Source of the DNA: Oscillospiraceae bacterium
Lineage (GTDB): Bacteria; Bacillota; Clostridia; Oscillospirales; Oscillospiraceae
Length of the DNA stretch: 34,226 nt
Reading direction: 5' to 3'
Assembly: GCA_017416325.1 (NCBI GenBank)
Contig: JAFQCV010000029.1
Location: 1 to 34,226, forward strand
Below the pieces are notes generated by a model. The model saw only the letters and a list, made by a program, of their open reading frames with translations. It ran no database searches and was not told the origin of the DNA. The number at the start of each line of letters is the position of its first letter. Position 1 is the first letter of the stretch. The position numbers were made by a program, and so were the translations under genes. Below, in pieces: positions 15,335 through 24,053 of this stretch.

Positions 15335-17416
15335 TTACTCCAGCCCTCTTAAGTACAGCCCTCTGGTGCAGGCACCGGGGTCAAAGGAAGTGGGGCGCTC
15401 CCAGCAGGACAGCACCTGGTCTACCTCCCGGGGATTTTCCGTGGTGAAATACAGCCGCAGCGCCCACAGGCCCAGGCGGCTCAGATCCCCCCGGCGGTCC
15501 AGCCAGTTCAGCTTCTTGCCGTTGAGGATCACACTGCGGCACTTGTCCCCATCCCGAATCACCGGAAAATCCGCGCCGGTGCGGTCTGTCAGCTTGGTGC
15601 TCCCTAAGTTGCAGGTGCAGCTTCCGGTGCGTCCCCGGATCACGCAGTTTTCCGTAATCATCAGAGGCAGCCGCCCGTAGGCAAAGATCTCACAGGGTAC
15701 CGCCTTGCTCACATCCCGGATCTGGGGCAGGGTCATTTCAAAGCTCAAGGTGGCAGAGCGCAGCTCCAGCTCCCGCATAGCCCCCACAGACCGGGAATTG
15801 TAAATATTCAATCCAAAATCCCCCCGGACCTGCATCCCAGCCTCCCGGGCAGGGAGGATCAGTCCCAAATTGCCCACCAGCACCTGGCGGACACCGGCCC
15901 GGCGAATGACGGCCAGATCCTGCTTCAGCCGGGGCATTTCCCGGTCCTGAACGATTCTGGGAAGTACCGCCGCCACCGTGACACGGCTGGCAAGTACCCG
16001 GCAAAAGTCCGGGTCAAGGGCAAGGATATACAGCGGTACATACAGCACCTGCAGCGGCATTTGCAAAAGGGCGGGGGTGATCTGCTCCCGGGTGGTTACC
16101 TGTACGGTCATTCCCGGGGCTTCCCGCATACCGCTGAAACGGATGATCTTCTCGGGTCTTCCCAACCGGGGTTGTTCCCGCCGGGCCCGCAGCGCCGTCA
16201 GCTGGCTGAGGGCATCCCGGCGCATGGTGTTGATCGCCGACGCGCTAAGGGTCACTCCCGGCTCAATGAGACAGTCCGCGCCCAAAAAGATGTAGGGCGT
16301 ACCGCCGGTCTTTGCCAGCCGGGAAATCAGTACATCCTCCGTCAAAGGCAGATTCCGGGCCTGCTCCGGGATAGGGCCTGCCACCGTGCAGCTGCGGCCT
16401 TCCGGGTCCGTCACCGTAAGGGTACTGCCCATCTGAGAAAGCTCACACTGAAATCTCACCCCAACCAGGCCGTTTTCCGTAGTCTCGTAGGTCTGGCGGA
16501 TCTGCTGCAGCCATTTGGCATCATCATATTTATCTTCCCGGACGCCAAACATATGGCTTCCGGTGTTTCCGGCATAATAGCCGTCGGTAAAGCCCTGGCG
16601 GTTAAAGGCGGCAGACAGGGTCTGGAGCATCTGGTTGGTAACCGTGCCGGTATCCAAAGCCTGGCGGTATACCCCGGTGACAGCCGCCACATACTCCGGC
16701 CGCTTCATCCGCCCTTCCAGCTTCAAAGACGCCACGCCCATGCTTTCCAGTTCCTTCAGATACCACACCAGGCAGTTGTCCTTCAGGCTCAGGGGATACT
16801 TGTTTTCCCACCGTCCGTAGCCGTAGCTTTGGCGGCAGGGCTGGGCGCAGCGACCCCGGTTGCCGCTGCGGCCGCCGATGGCGCTGGAAAGGTAACATTG
16901 ACCGCTGTAACACATACACAGGGCGCCGTGGGCAAAAATCTCGATCTCCACCGGAGAGTTTTTCACAATGTAGGCAATGTCTTCCTTGCTCAGCTCCCGG
17001 CTAAGCACCACCCGGCTCATACCCCAGGCGGCGCACATGAGCACCCCGGACAGGGAATGGACCGTCAGCTGGGTTGAGCCGTGGATGCTGACCTGGGGCG
17101 CAATGGTACGGCAAAGCTGCACCACCGCCAGATCCTGCACGATAAAGGCATCCACGCCACTGACGGCGGCATGACGGATCAGGGCGGTAAGCTCCGGCAT
17201 TTCCCGGTCAGATACCAGGGTATTCAAGGTCAAATGCACCTGAACGCCCCGGACATGGCAGTACTTCACCGCCTCTGTCAGGGTCTGGGGTGTGAAATTT
17301 TTCGCGCCCTGACGGGCATTAAAGCTTCCGCAGCCCAGATACACCGCATTGGCGCCGTTCTGCACCGCCGCCCGCAGAGCCTCCATAGACCCGGCAGGAG
17401 CCAAAAGTTCCAGCAT
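15335..17416 (-). CDS. U32-family peptidase, RlhA/YdcP-like
   Basis: 693 aa. Starts MLELLAPAGSMEALRAAVQN as U32 proteins do; the U32 signature with its cysteines is in MCYSGQCYLSSAIGGRSGNR and CAQPC (about 165-190). A DUF3656-type middle part and a C-terminal U32-like half with two further cysteine clusters follow. Members either act as collagenase-like proteases or, as E. coli RlhA, take part in 23S rRNA C2501 hydroxylation; sequence alone does not decide. The frame is open for 83 codons upstream, through a repeat, but GGAGAG 7 nt before this ATG and an extended -10 promoter upstream fix the start. Confidence 0.85.
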   Translation of the reverse strand: MLELLAPAGSMEALRAAVQNGANAVYLGCGSFNARQGAKNFTPQTLTEAVKYCHVRGVQVHLTLNTLVSDREMPELTALIRHAAVSGVDAFIVQDLAVVQLCRTIAPQVSIHGSTQLTVHSLSGVLMCAAWGMSRVVLSRELSKEDIAYIVKNSPVEIEIFAHGALCMCYSGQCYLSSAIGGRSGNRGRCAQPCRQSYGYGRWENKYPLSLKDNCLVWYLKELESMGVASLKLEGRMKRPEYVAAVTGVYRQALDTGTVTNQMLQTLSAAFNRQGFTDGYYAGNTGSHMFGVREDKYDDAKWLQQIRQTYETTENGLVGVRFQCELSQMGSTLTVTDPEGRSCTVAGPIPEQARNLPLTEDVLISRLAKTGGTPYIFLGADCLIEPGVTLSASAINTMRRDALSQLTALRARREQPRLGRPEKIIRFSGMREAPGMTVQVTTREQITPALLQMPLQVLYVPLYILALDPDFCRVLASRVTVAAVLPRIVQDREMPRLKQDLAVIRRAGVRQVLVGNLGLILPAREAGMQVRGDFGLNIYNSRSVGAMRELELRSATLSFEMTLPQIRDVSKAVPCEIFAYGRLPLMITENCVIRGRTGSCTCNLGSTKLTDRTGADFPVIRDGDKCRSVILNGKKLNWLDRRGDLSRLGLWALRLYFTTENPREVDQVLSCWERPTSFDPGACTRGLYLRGLE

Positions 17417-17449
17417 AGCATTTCTCTCCATTATGGTATACTTATGAGC

Positions 17450-17458
17450 ATTATAACA
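17450..17458 (-). promoter_or_regulatory. Extended -10 promoter of the U32 gene
   Basis: TGTTATAAT on the minus strand, a TGnTATAAT extended -10, 34 nt before the ATG. The -35 region (TGGAAC at 17 nt) is poor, as is usual for extended -10 promoters. Confidence 0.6.
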
Positions 17459-17531
17459 CAACTTCCCTGTAAGTTCCAGTCTGTCACGGTATTTTTTCAA
17501 AAAATTCAAAACTTTCTCCTGTGACACACCA

Positions 17532-17716
17532 ACAAATTGCCATTTATCGAGCAGGCTGCGCCTGCCAATGGATAATGGAAAATGTATAATGGATAATGAT
17601 TGTGTCGCCAAAGGCGACGATTTTAAATCATTTCCGAAGGAAATACCACAATTATCCATTATCAATTATCCATTATCCATTCGGGCATCATCCCGACAAA
17701 CGGGAATTGGCAAATG
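17532..17716. repeat. Bracketed composite element 3 (bracket + M3)
   Basis: Left bracket AAATTGCCATTTATCGAGCA (17534) with hairpin GCAGGCTGCGCCTGC, and right bracket CGACAAACGGGAATTGGCAA (17694-17713), enclose an ATTATCCATT element. The gap between U32 and the dehydratase gene holds only this, the U32 promoter and a terminator. Confidence 0.7.
17567..17681. repeat. ATTATCCATT-family element, copy M3
   Basis: Core hairpins GTCGCCAAAGGCGAC (loop inverted relative to M1) and CATTTCCGAAGGAAAT; ends are repeated AATGGATAATGG / ATTATCCATT units. Confidence 0.8.
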
Positions 17717-17728
17717 TCCACGCGCAGC

Positions 17729-17760
17729 AAAAACCGCCCCGAACCAGTCGGGGCGGTTTT
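17729..17760 (-). terminator. Terminator of the nucleotide-sugar dehydratase gene
   Basis: Stem AAAACCGCCCCGA / TCGGGGCGGTTTT with a 5-nt loop, followed by T5 on the minus strand, 4 nt after the stop codon. Confidence 0.85.
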
Positions 17761-17764
17761 GACA

Positions 17765-19657
17765 TTATACAGAAACAGAATCCTTTTGCGGATGATAGGT
17801 AGGCACGATCTCGGCAACCAGAGCCTTCATGTTGGGATCTTCCACCCGGTAGGCCGCATCCAGCCGCTCCAGCTGCTGCTTGAACAACACATCATCCATC
17901 TCAATGGGTTTTCCCACATGGATCAGCTTGTTGGCTGTGCTTTGCAGACCTTCTTCTTTCATCAGCAGCTCCTCAAAGAGCTTTTCGCCGGGACGAAGAC
18001 CGGTATACTCCACCTTGATGTCCACATCCGGTTCAAAACCGGAAAGACGGATCAGATTCCGTGCCATGGTGTCGATCTTCACCGGCTCACCCATGTCCAG
18101 CACGAAAATTTCGCCGCCCTTGGCGTAGTAGCCGGCCTGGAGAACCAGACTCACCGCCTCGGGGATGGTCATAAAGTAGCGGATGATCTCGGGATGAGTC
18201 ACCGTCACCGGGCCGCCCTCCTCGATCTGCTTCTGGAACAGCGGGATGACCGAGCCGTTGGAGCCCAGCACATTACCGAAACGCACCGCCACAAATTCCG
18301 TATCCGACTGCCGGTTCATCATCTGTACCACCATTTCACACAGCCGTTTGGAAGCGCCCATGATGTTGGTGGGATTGACTGCCTTGTCGGTGGAGATCAG
18401 CACAAACCGCTTGACGCCGTATTTGGCAGCAGCCTGGGCCATTTTGTAGGTGCCGAACACATTGTTCTTAATGGCTTCGTTGGGACTGTCCTCCATGAGA
18501 GGCACATGCTTGTGGGCCGCCGCGTGGAACACCAGCTCCGGGCGGTAGGTGCCCAAAACATCGTCAAGTCTGGCGGTGTTTCGCACCGAGCCGATCAAAA
18601 CCTTCAGATTCAGCTTCGGATACTGCCGCTCCAGCTCCATCTGGATATCATAGGCATTGTTTTCATAAATATCAAAAACGATCAGCTGCTTGGGATTTGC
18701 CCGGGCGATCTGCCGGCACAGCTCGCTGCCGATGCTGCCGCCGCCACCGGTGACCATAACCACTTTTCCGGAAATATAGGCAAGGATCTCATCTACATTT
18801 ACCTGAATGGGGTCGCGCCCCAGCAGATCCAGAGGATCGACCTTCCGCAGATGGCTGACAGAAATGCTTTCATTGACCATCTGATAAATACCCGGAAGCA
18901 CCTGGACCTGGCAGCCGGTGCCGCTGCAGATGTCCAAAATATCCTTCCGATCCGCTGCCGAGATGGTGGGGATCGCCACAATGATCTTACCCACCTGATA
19001 CCGCTCCGCCATCTGAGGGATATCATAACGGTTGCCCACAATGGGCGCGCCGCAGATCCGGCGGCCTTGCTTGTTGGGGTTGTCGTCGATAACACAGACG
19101 ACCCTGCCGGAGATGTGCTGAGAGCTGTTAAACTCCGTGATCAGCGCGCGTCCTGCTTCGCCGGCGCCGATGATCATTACATTCTTGCCGTCGCTGTGCT
19201 CGGACAGCGCCGTCAGATGCTTCCGCAAGCCCCGGAACAGCCGGTAGGCAAACCGGAGAAACGCCGTGCAGACAAAGCTCAGCAGCACACCCAAAATATA
19301 GAAGGAATAGGGCATCCGCTCGCCCCTGTGCAGCAACAGCAGGTACAGGGTCAGACCCAGTCCCAATAATAAATACGCGCCAATGACCCGCAGCAGCTCA
19401 TCCTCGCTGGCAAACCGCCAGATACTCCGGTACAAACCGACGACCAGAAAGACCGCCAGACAGATCACGCCCCAGACCGCCATAAATCGCAGATAGCCTG
19501 CCATATAGTTGTCCATGATCTCCTCGAACTGAAAATCAAAACGCAGCCACAGACCCACAAAAAAAGCGACCCAGATGCTCAAATAATCCAGAATACCCAG
19601 CAAAATCACTCTGCGGATATAGGATTCCTTGGAACCCGCATACATTTGCTCTGTCAT
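17765..19657 (-). CDS. Membrane-bound nucleotide-sugar 4,6-dehydratase (CapD/PglF/WbpM-type)
   Basis: 630 aa. Four N-terminal membrane helices (about 17-135), a first Rossmann-like domain (GAGEAG, 164-169) and an extended SDR domain with TGGGGSIG (303-310). The catalytic segment STDKAVNPTNIMGASK (422-437) keeps the Lys while Met replaces the usual SDR Tyr, as in PglF/WbpM-type UDP-GlcNAc 4,6-dehydratases. It starts the route to UDP-bacillosamine- or QuiNAc-like sugars for surface glycans or protein glycosylation. It is a single-gene unit with its own promoter and terminator; partner transferases are not in the window. Confidence 0.9.
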   Translation of the reverse strand: MTEQMYAGSKESYIRRVILLGILDYLSIWVAFFVGLWLRFDFQFEEIMDNYMAGYLRFMAVWGVICLAVFLVVGLYRSIWRFASEDELLRVIGAYLLLGLGLTLYLLLLHRGERMPYSFYILGVLLSFVCTAFLRFAYRLFRGLRKHLTALSEHSDGKNVMIIGAGEAGRALITEFNSSQHISGRVVCVIDDNPNKQGRRICGAPIVGNRYDIPQMAERYQVGKIIVAIPTISAADRKDILDICSGTGCQVQVLPGIYQMVNESISVSHLRKVDPLDLLGRDPIQVNVDEILAYISGKVVMVTGGGGSIGSELCRQIARANPKQLIVFDIYENNAYDIQMELERQYPKLNLKVLIGSVRNTARLDDVLGTYRPELVFHAAAHKHVPLMEDSPNEAIKNNVFGTYKMAQAAAKYGVKRFVLISTDKAVNPTNIMGASKRLCEMVVQMMNRQSDTEFVAVRFGNVLGSNGSVIPLFQKQIEEGGPVTVTHPEIIRYFMTIPEAVSLVLQAGYYAKGGEIFVLDMGEPVKIDTMARNLIRLSGFEPDVDIKVEYTGLRPGEKLFEELLMKEEGLQSTANKLIHVGKPIEMDDVLFKQQLERLDAAYRVEDPNMKALVAEIVPTYHPQKDSVSV

Positions 19658-19724
19658 TTCTTCACTCCCTAAAGGTATATTGCCACAACGGCTGAAAAAC
19701 CGTCAAAATCCGCTATTTTCGGCT

Positions 19725-19753
19725 ATCATAACACAAACCGTTCCGGATAGCAA
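19725..19753 (-). promoter_or_regulatory. Promoter of the dehydratase gene
   Basis: TTGCTA, 17 nt, TATGAT on the minus strand, about 68 nt before the ATG. Confidence 0.55.
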
Positions 19754-19791
19754 GTAAAAAAGCAAATCGATCCCCCGGCACGCCCCGGCAC

Positions 19792-19970
19792 ATTGCCATT
19801 TATCGTGCTGACGCTCGAATGGATAATTGATAATGGATAATGGATAATTGTGGTATTTCCTGCGGAAATGATTTAAAAATCATCGCCAAGGGCGATACAA
19901 TCATTATCCATTATACATTTTCCATTATCCATTGGCAGGTGCAACCTGCCACACAAACGGGAATTGGCAA
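19792..19970. repeat. Bracketed composite element 4 (bracket + M4)
   Basis: Left bracket ATTGCCATTTATCGTGCTGA (19792) and right bracket ACAAACGGGAATTGGCAA (19953-19970) enclose an ATTATCCATT element in reverse orientation. A GCAGGTGCAACCTGC hairpin lies next to the right bracket. The rest of the gap holds the promoter at 19725 and the metG terminator. Confidence 0.7.
19818..19933. repeat. ATTATCCATT-family element, copy M4 (reverse)
   Basis: Reverse orientation; core hairpins ATTTCC-TGC-GGAAAT and ATCGCC-AAG-GGCGAT, both with changed loops and one changed pair that stays complementary. Confidence 0.8.
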
Positions 19971-19976
19971 TACACA

Positions 19977-20012
19977 AAAAGACCTGTCCTTCCAGGGAAA
20001 GACAGGTCTTTT
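19977..20012 (-). terminator. Terminator of metG
   Basis: Stem AAAAGACCTGTC / GACAGGTCTTTT, 4 nt after the metG stop, with A-run on the plus strand giving a T-run on the minus strand. Confidence 0.8.
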
Positions 20013-20016
20013 CTTG

Positions 20017-21972
20017 TTAACAAAGCTTCGCGCCGGCAGGGATGGCATCGTCGATCATAATGAGATTCAGCTTCTCCTCGCCCTTTTCGGTGTGAACCGC
20101 GCTGAGGAGCATGCCGCAACTTTCTCTTCCCATCATCTTCCGGGGAGGCAGATTGGTGATGGCAACCAAGGTCTTGCCAATGAGGTCTTCCGGCTTATAC
20201 CACTTGGCGATGCCGGAGAGGATCTGCCGGTCTGTGCCGGTGCCGTCATCCAAAGTAAACTGCAGCAGCTTGTCAGATTTCTTCACAGGCACACAATCCT
20301 TGACCTTGACCGCCCGGAAATCAGACTTGCAGAAGGTGTCAAAGTCCACATTTTCTTCCGCATACGGCTCGATCTCAATGGGGGGCAGCTTTTCCTTGGC
20401 CTTTGCCTCGTTAAAAGCATCGATTTCTGCCAGCTTCTGAGCAGGGTCCAGACGGGCAAACAGGATCTCGCCGGGGCCAACCTGTGCGCCGGGCTCCAGA
20501 ACACCAAAGGAAGTCAGGCTCTCCAGACCGCCATCCACACCGCGGATCTGGGCCAAGATCTTATCCGCAGTCTCCGGCAGGAAGGGCTTCAGAGAGATGG
20601 CCGCGAAGCGGATGGCCTCCAGCAGGTTATACAGAACCGTGCCCAGCCGAGACTTGCTTTCCTCGTTCTTAGCCAGGGCCCAGGGAGCCGTCTCATCAAT
20701 ATACTTGTTGGCGCGGCGCAGAAGCTGGAAGATCTCGTCGATGGCATCTGCCACCTTCAGCTCGTTCATCTTCGCCTCTACCTTGCCGGGCATAGCCAGG
20801 GCAACCGCTTTCAGCTCTTCATCCAAAGCATCGGGGGTGTTGGGAGCCTGAATGATACCACCAAAGTACTTATTGCTCATGGCAACGGTACGGTTCACCA
20901 GGTTACCCAGAATGTTGGCAAGCTCACTGTTGACCCGCTCGATGATCAGCTCATAGGTCATAATGCCGTCAGCGGCGAAGGGGATCTCGTGGAGCACGAA
21001 ATACCGCACAGCGTCCACGCCGAACAGCTCTACCAAATCGTCGGCATAGATCACATTGCCCAGAGACTTACTCATCTTGTCGCCCTTGACCAGCAGCCAG
21101 GGATGACCGAAGACCTGCTTGGGCAGCTCCTCGCCCATGCTCATGAGGAAGATGGGCCAGTAGATGGTGTGGAAGCGAACAATATCCTTGCCGATCAGAT
21201 GCAGATCCGCCGGCCAGAACTTCTTGTACCGCTCATCATGGTTGCCGTCGGGGTCATAGCCGCAGAAGGTGATGTAGTTAGAAAGGGCGTCCAGCCACAC
21301 ATAGGTCACATGACCGGGATCAAATTCCACCGGGATGCCCCAGGTAAAGCTGGTGCGGGAAACGCACAGATCCTGCAGGCCGGGCTTTAAGAAGTTGTTG
21401 ATCATCTCGTTTTTCCGGCTCTCGGGCTGGATGAAATCGGGATGGGTCTGGATGTGCTCCATCAGCTTGTCGGCATACTTGCTCATCTTGAAGAAATATG
21501 CCTCTTCCTCGGCGTCCACACACTCCCGGCCGCAGTCGGGGCACTTGCCCTCCACCAGCTGGCTCTCGGTCCAGAAGGATTCGCAGGGGGTGCAGTATTT
21601 GCCCACATATTTCCCTTTATAAATATCGCCCTTTTCATACATCCGGGCAAAGATCTTCTGCACCTTGGACTTATGCTCCGGGTCGGTGGTTCGGACAAAG
21701 CGGTCATAGGTGGTGTTCATCAGATCCCAGATGCCCTTGATCTGGCCTGCCACATTGTCCACATACTCCTGGGGGGTGATGCCGGCGGCTTCCGCCTTCT
21801 GCTGGATCTTCTGACCGTGCTCGTCGGTGCCGGTCTGGAAATACACATCAAAACCGGCCTGGCGCTTATACCGGGCAATGGCGTCCGCCAGCACGATCTC
21901 GTAGGTATTGCCGATGTGGGGCTTGGCGGAGGTGTAGGCGATGGCGGTGGTGATATAATAGGGTTTTTTCAT
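20017..21972 (-). CDS. metG: Methionyl-tRNA synthetase
   Basis: 651 aa class I enzyme charging tRNA-Met. HIGN (the HIGH motif) at 19-22; zinc-knuckle cysteines C127, C130, C144 and C147 in CTPCESFWTESQLVEGKCPD; KMSKS in GDKMSKSLGNV near 300; and a C-terminal Trbp111-like tRNA-binding domain (about 540-651, with CGMLLSAV near the end). The frame is open upstream into the T-box leader, but MKKPYYITTAIAY preceded by GGAG at 7 nt is the standard start. Expression is controlled by the T-box in front of it. Confidence 0.96.
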   Translation of the reverse strand: MKKPYYITTAIAYTSAKPHIGNTYEIVLADAIARYKRQAGFDVYFQTGTDEHGQKIQQKAEAAGITPQEYVDNVAGQIKGIWDLMNTTYDRFVRTTDPEHKSKVQKIFARMYEKGDIYKGKYVGKYCTPCESFWTESQLVEGKCPDCGRECVDAEEEAYFFKMSKYADKLMEHIQTHPDFIQPESRKNEMINNFLKPGLQDLCVSRTSFTWGIPVEFDPGHVTYVWLDALSNYITFCGYDPDGNHDERYKKFWPADLHLIGKDIVRFHTIYWPIFLMSMGEELPKQVFGHPWLLVKGDKMSKSLGNVIYADDLVELFGVDAVRYFVLHEIPFAADGIMTYELIIERVNSELANILGNLVNRTVAMSNKYFGGIIQAPNTPDALDEELKAVALAMPGKVEAKMNELKVADAIDEIFQLLRRANKYIDETAPWALAKNEESKSRLGTVLYNLLEAIRFAAISLKPFLPETADKILAQIRGVDGGLESLTSFGVLEPGAQVGPGEILFARLDPAQKLAEIDAFNEAKAKEKLPPIEIEPYAEENVDFDTFCKSDFRAVKVKDCVPVKKSDKLLQFTLDDGTGTDRQILSGIAKWYKPEDLIGKTLVAITNLPPRKMMGRESCGMLLSAVHTEKGEEKLNLIMIDDAIPAGAKLC

Positions 21973-21989
21973 ATCCAGTCTCCTTTCGA

Positions 21990-22297
21990 AAATAAAAAAA
22001 GAACGTCGCCCTTGGCTGTAACCAAGGGCGACGGGATCGACGCGGTACCACCTTGTTTCGCACCGAAACAGGTTTGGTGCCTCTTTTGTACGCTGTGACG
22101 GGCGTACCCGGAGCCGCTTACACGGCACGAAGCACCGATAAAACCAGGCAGCCTTCGGCTTTATCCGTGTTTCCTGCTTTCAGAGACCCAGCTCCGAGAC
22201 CATGTTCCATTGCCGCTTACGCACCCCTTCTCACCAACCGGAGCTCTCTGAGCGAACCATGCAATGTACTCTTCTCATCATCGCTGTTCATATTTCC
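21990..22297 (-). promoter_or_regulatory. T-box riboswitch controlling metG
   Basis: On the minus strand: Stem I with GAUGAUGAGAAGAGUA (AGUA motif), GGUUGGUG, and a specifier AUG at 22203-22201 within GAACAUGGUCUCGGAGC; then the T-box AAGGTGGTACCGCG (22054-22041) and a terminator with stem CGTCGCCCTTGG / CCAAGGGCGACG (22004-22033) followed by a T-rich run. Uncharged tRNA-Met pairing with specifier and T-box should stabilise the antiterminator. The AUG specifier agrees with the gene controlled. Confidence 0.95.
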
Positions 22298-22303
22298 TTG
22301 GGT

Positions 22304-22332
22304 ATTATACTCAAATGGTTACAGTTTGTCAA
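22304..22332 (-). promoter_or_regulatory. Consensus promoter of the metG T-box leader
   Basis: Perfect TTGACA, 17 nt, perfect TATAAT on the minus strand, placing transcription start near 22297. Confidence 0.9.
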
Positions 22333-22391
22333 CACTTTTTTCCCAGAAAATTTTCCTTTTTCCCGGTTTTTTCCCCAATTTTCCCAATATT

Positions 22392-22405
22392 CGAACAGGT
22401 GTTCG
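22392..22405. promoter_or_regulatory. LexA (SOS) box without an obvious SOS gene
   Basis: CGAACAGGTGTTCG matches the Gram-positive LexA/DinR operator CGAAC-N4-GTTCG, with a perfect 5-bp dyad on each side. It lies 60 nt upstream of the metG promoter and no SOS-type gene starts nearby on either strand. The surrounding 22333-22470 is AT-rich with no convincing gene. Confidence 0.55.
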
Positions 22406-22475
22406 ATGTGGCTCGTTATTTTTCAACAACTTTTTCAACAAACCCCCTGTTTCCGCCAGCGCAAACTTGTCACCA

Positions 22476-22621
22476 AATTGCCATTTCTCGAGCAGGCTGC
22501 GCCTGCTAATGGATAATGGAAAATGGATAATGGACAATGAAGGAGTCGCCTGCGGCGACATATTTCAAATCATTTCCGAAGGAAATACCGCAATTATTCA
22601 TTATCAATTATCCTTTGTCAA
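22476..22621. repeat. ATTATCCATT-family element, copy M5, with left bracket
   Basis: Left bracket AAATTGCCATTTCTCGAGCA and hairpin GCAGGCTGCGCCTGC, then the element (22508-22621) with core hairpins GTCGCCTGCGGCGAC and CATTTCCGAAGGAAAT. The right end runs into eutH, supplying its last codons and stop. Confidence 0.75.
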
Positions 22622-23690
22622 TTTTTCTTGTCAGCAGCAGCGCCACCGCCGCTGCGGTGATGCCCCCTGCCAGCTTGCCAACGATCACCGCCGGGAGCAT
22701 TTCCGGAGCAAATCCGGCGGTAAAGCCCAAATGATCTCCAAATACAAAGGCGGCGCTGACGGCAAAGGCCACATTCACCACCTTGCCCCGGTGATCCATG
22801 TCTTTGACCATGCCAAAGGTGGCGATGGAGTTAGCCAAACTGGCAATCAAACCTGCCGCCGCCGTGTCATTGATCCTGAGCAGCCGCCCAAACTTCTGAA
22901 GCGGCTTTTTCAGCAGCTTGGTGATCAAAAACACCAGAGGAAACGCCCCAGCCAGGACGATGGCGATAGCGCCCACCGTCAAAAAACCGTCCTCAATGGG
23001 CGCCATGCCGGGAATGACCGTAAACCCTGTGAGACCTTCCACAATGGCAGCCGCCAAGCCTGCGGTGATCACCGCCACAATAAGTTTGCCAAAGATCCCG
23101 AAGCCTTTGATCATGGCCGTTTCCGCTTTCCACAGGCCAAATGCGATGAGCGCGCCGATGATCACAATGGGGACGAGATTTCGAAGCACCATCATCACCG
23201 GAAATCCCGCCACCAAGCCGCCTGCCAGCACACCTATGGGAATGGTGACGATGCCGCAAAGGATCCCCTTTGCCGCCGCAGGCTTGTCTTCCTCCCGCAA
23301 GATCCCCATAGCCACCGGGATGGTAAATACGATGGTTGCGCCCAGCATAGACCCGGTAATGACGCCGCCCAAAGCCGCCGCCTGGGGATCGCCCGTCAGC
23401 TCCTGCGCCAGAGGACCGCCGCCCATGTCGCAGGCAAGGAGCGTCCCGGCGAACATGGCCGGGTCTGCCCCTAAAAATTCATATACCGGCACCACAACCG
23501 GCCGTAAAAGCCCCGCCAACACCGGTGCTAAGGTGATGATCCCCACCATGGCCATGGCAAGAGCGCCCATGGCCTGGATACCGTTTTCAAATTCCGCGCC
23601 CAGGCCAAACCGGTTTCCCAAGATCCGGTCCAGCGCGCCCAATACCGCGAATACCGCCATCACGGCAATCACAATTTCATGGGCAGACAT
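22608..23690 (-). CDS. eutH: Ethanolamine permease EutH
   Basis: 360 aa, about ten membrane helices, Gly/Ala-rich. Sequence such as DMGGGPLAQELTGDPQAAAL and FVFGDHLGFTAGFAPEMLPA is characteristic of EutH, which admits ethanolamine when external concentration or pH is low. GGGGAG precedes the ATG. It is the last eut gene in the transcript. The final codons (KIDKG-stop) are encoded by the end of repeat M5, so the natural C-terminus has probably been replaced. Confidence 0.92.
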   Translation of the reverse strand: MSAHEIVIAVMAVFAVLGALDRILGNRFGLGAEFENGIQAMGALAMAMVGIITLAPVLAGLLRPVVVPVYEFLGADPAMFAGTLLACDMGGGPLAQELTGDPQAAALGGVITGSMLGATIVFTIPVAMGILREEDKPAAAKGILCGIVTIPIGVLAGGLVAGFPVMMVLRNLVPIVIIGALIAFGLWKAETAMIKGFGIFGKLIVAVITAGLAAAIVEGLTGFTVIPGMAPIEDGFLTVGAIAIVLAGAFPLVFLITKLLKKPLQKFGRLLRINDTAAAGLIASLANSIATFGMVKDMDHRGKVVNVAFAVSAAFVFGDHLGFTAGFAPEMLPAVIVGKLAGGITAAAVALLLTRKIDKG

Positions 23691-23709
23691 ACAACCACTC
23701 CCCTTTTTT

Positions 23710-23826
23710 AATGGATAATTGATAATGGATAATGGATAATTGTAGTATTTTCTTCAAAATGATTTAAATCATGTCGCCGGAGGCGACTCCTTCATTTTCC
23801 ATTATCCATTTTCCATTGTCCATTAT
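23710..23826. repeat. ATTATCCATT-family element, copy M6 (reverse), eutN-eutH gap
   Basis: Reverse orientation; hairpins ATTTT-CTTC-AAAAT (a compensated change from ATTTCC/GGAAAT) and GTCGCC-GGA-GGCGAC. Its end overlaps the eutN stop codon. Confidence 0.8.
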
Positions 23827-24053
23827 TTCGCGTCCAAAATCGCCACCACGGCGGCATCCACCGGGGCATCCATACAGTACCGGGACGCCACCGTTCCCGT
23901 GGCCAGCAGTACCCGGTCGCCTACCCCGGCGCCTACATGATCCGCCGCCACAATGGACTCATTGTTCACATCTACCACCAAAAAGGTCTGACCGGAAAGG
24001 CAGGCAGCCTTCCGGGTGGCCCATACCGAGCCGGTCACTTTTCCGATCTTCAT
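23823..24053 (-). CDS. eutN: Microcompartment pentameric vertex protein EutN
   Basis: 76 aa; starts MKIGKVTGSVWATRKAACLS and continues LVVDVNN, GAGVGDRVLLATGTVASRY, the EutN/CcmL fold. Five copies close the vertices of the microcompartment shell. The longer upstream frame is rejected because the ATG overlaps the previous gene's stop by 4 nt (ATGA), as expected in this tightly packed operon. The stop codon TAA is read from the end of repeat M6. Confidence 0.93.
   Translation of the reverse strand: MKIGKVTGSVWATRKAACLSGQTFLVVDVNNESIVAADHVGAGVGDRVLLATGTVASRYCMDAPVDAAVVAILDAK

Noticed and set aside
17417-17665. N-terminal extension of the U32 protein
   Set aside because: It would include codons from repeat M3 and start upstream of the extended -10 promoter; the internal ATG has an SD and the family start sequence.
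17567-17681. CRISPR-like array of ATTATCCATT units
   Set aside because: Units are 9-10 nt, abut without unique spacers, and are arranged as inverted ends around a palindromic core; no cas gene is present.
21973-22128. N-terminal extension of MetG
   Set aside because: These codons lie in the T-box antiterminator/terminator region, and the MKKPYY start is the family norm.
22202-22516. Small plus-strand frames over the T-box and LexA box region
   Set aside because: They are antisense to the structured leader, have no SD, and show low-complexity Phe/Ser-rich translations.
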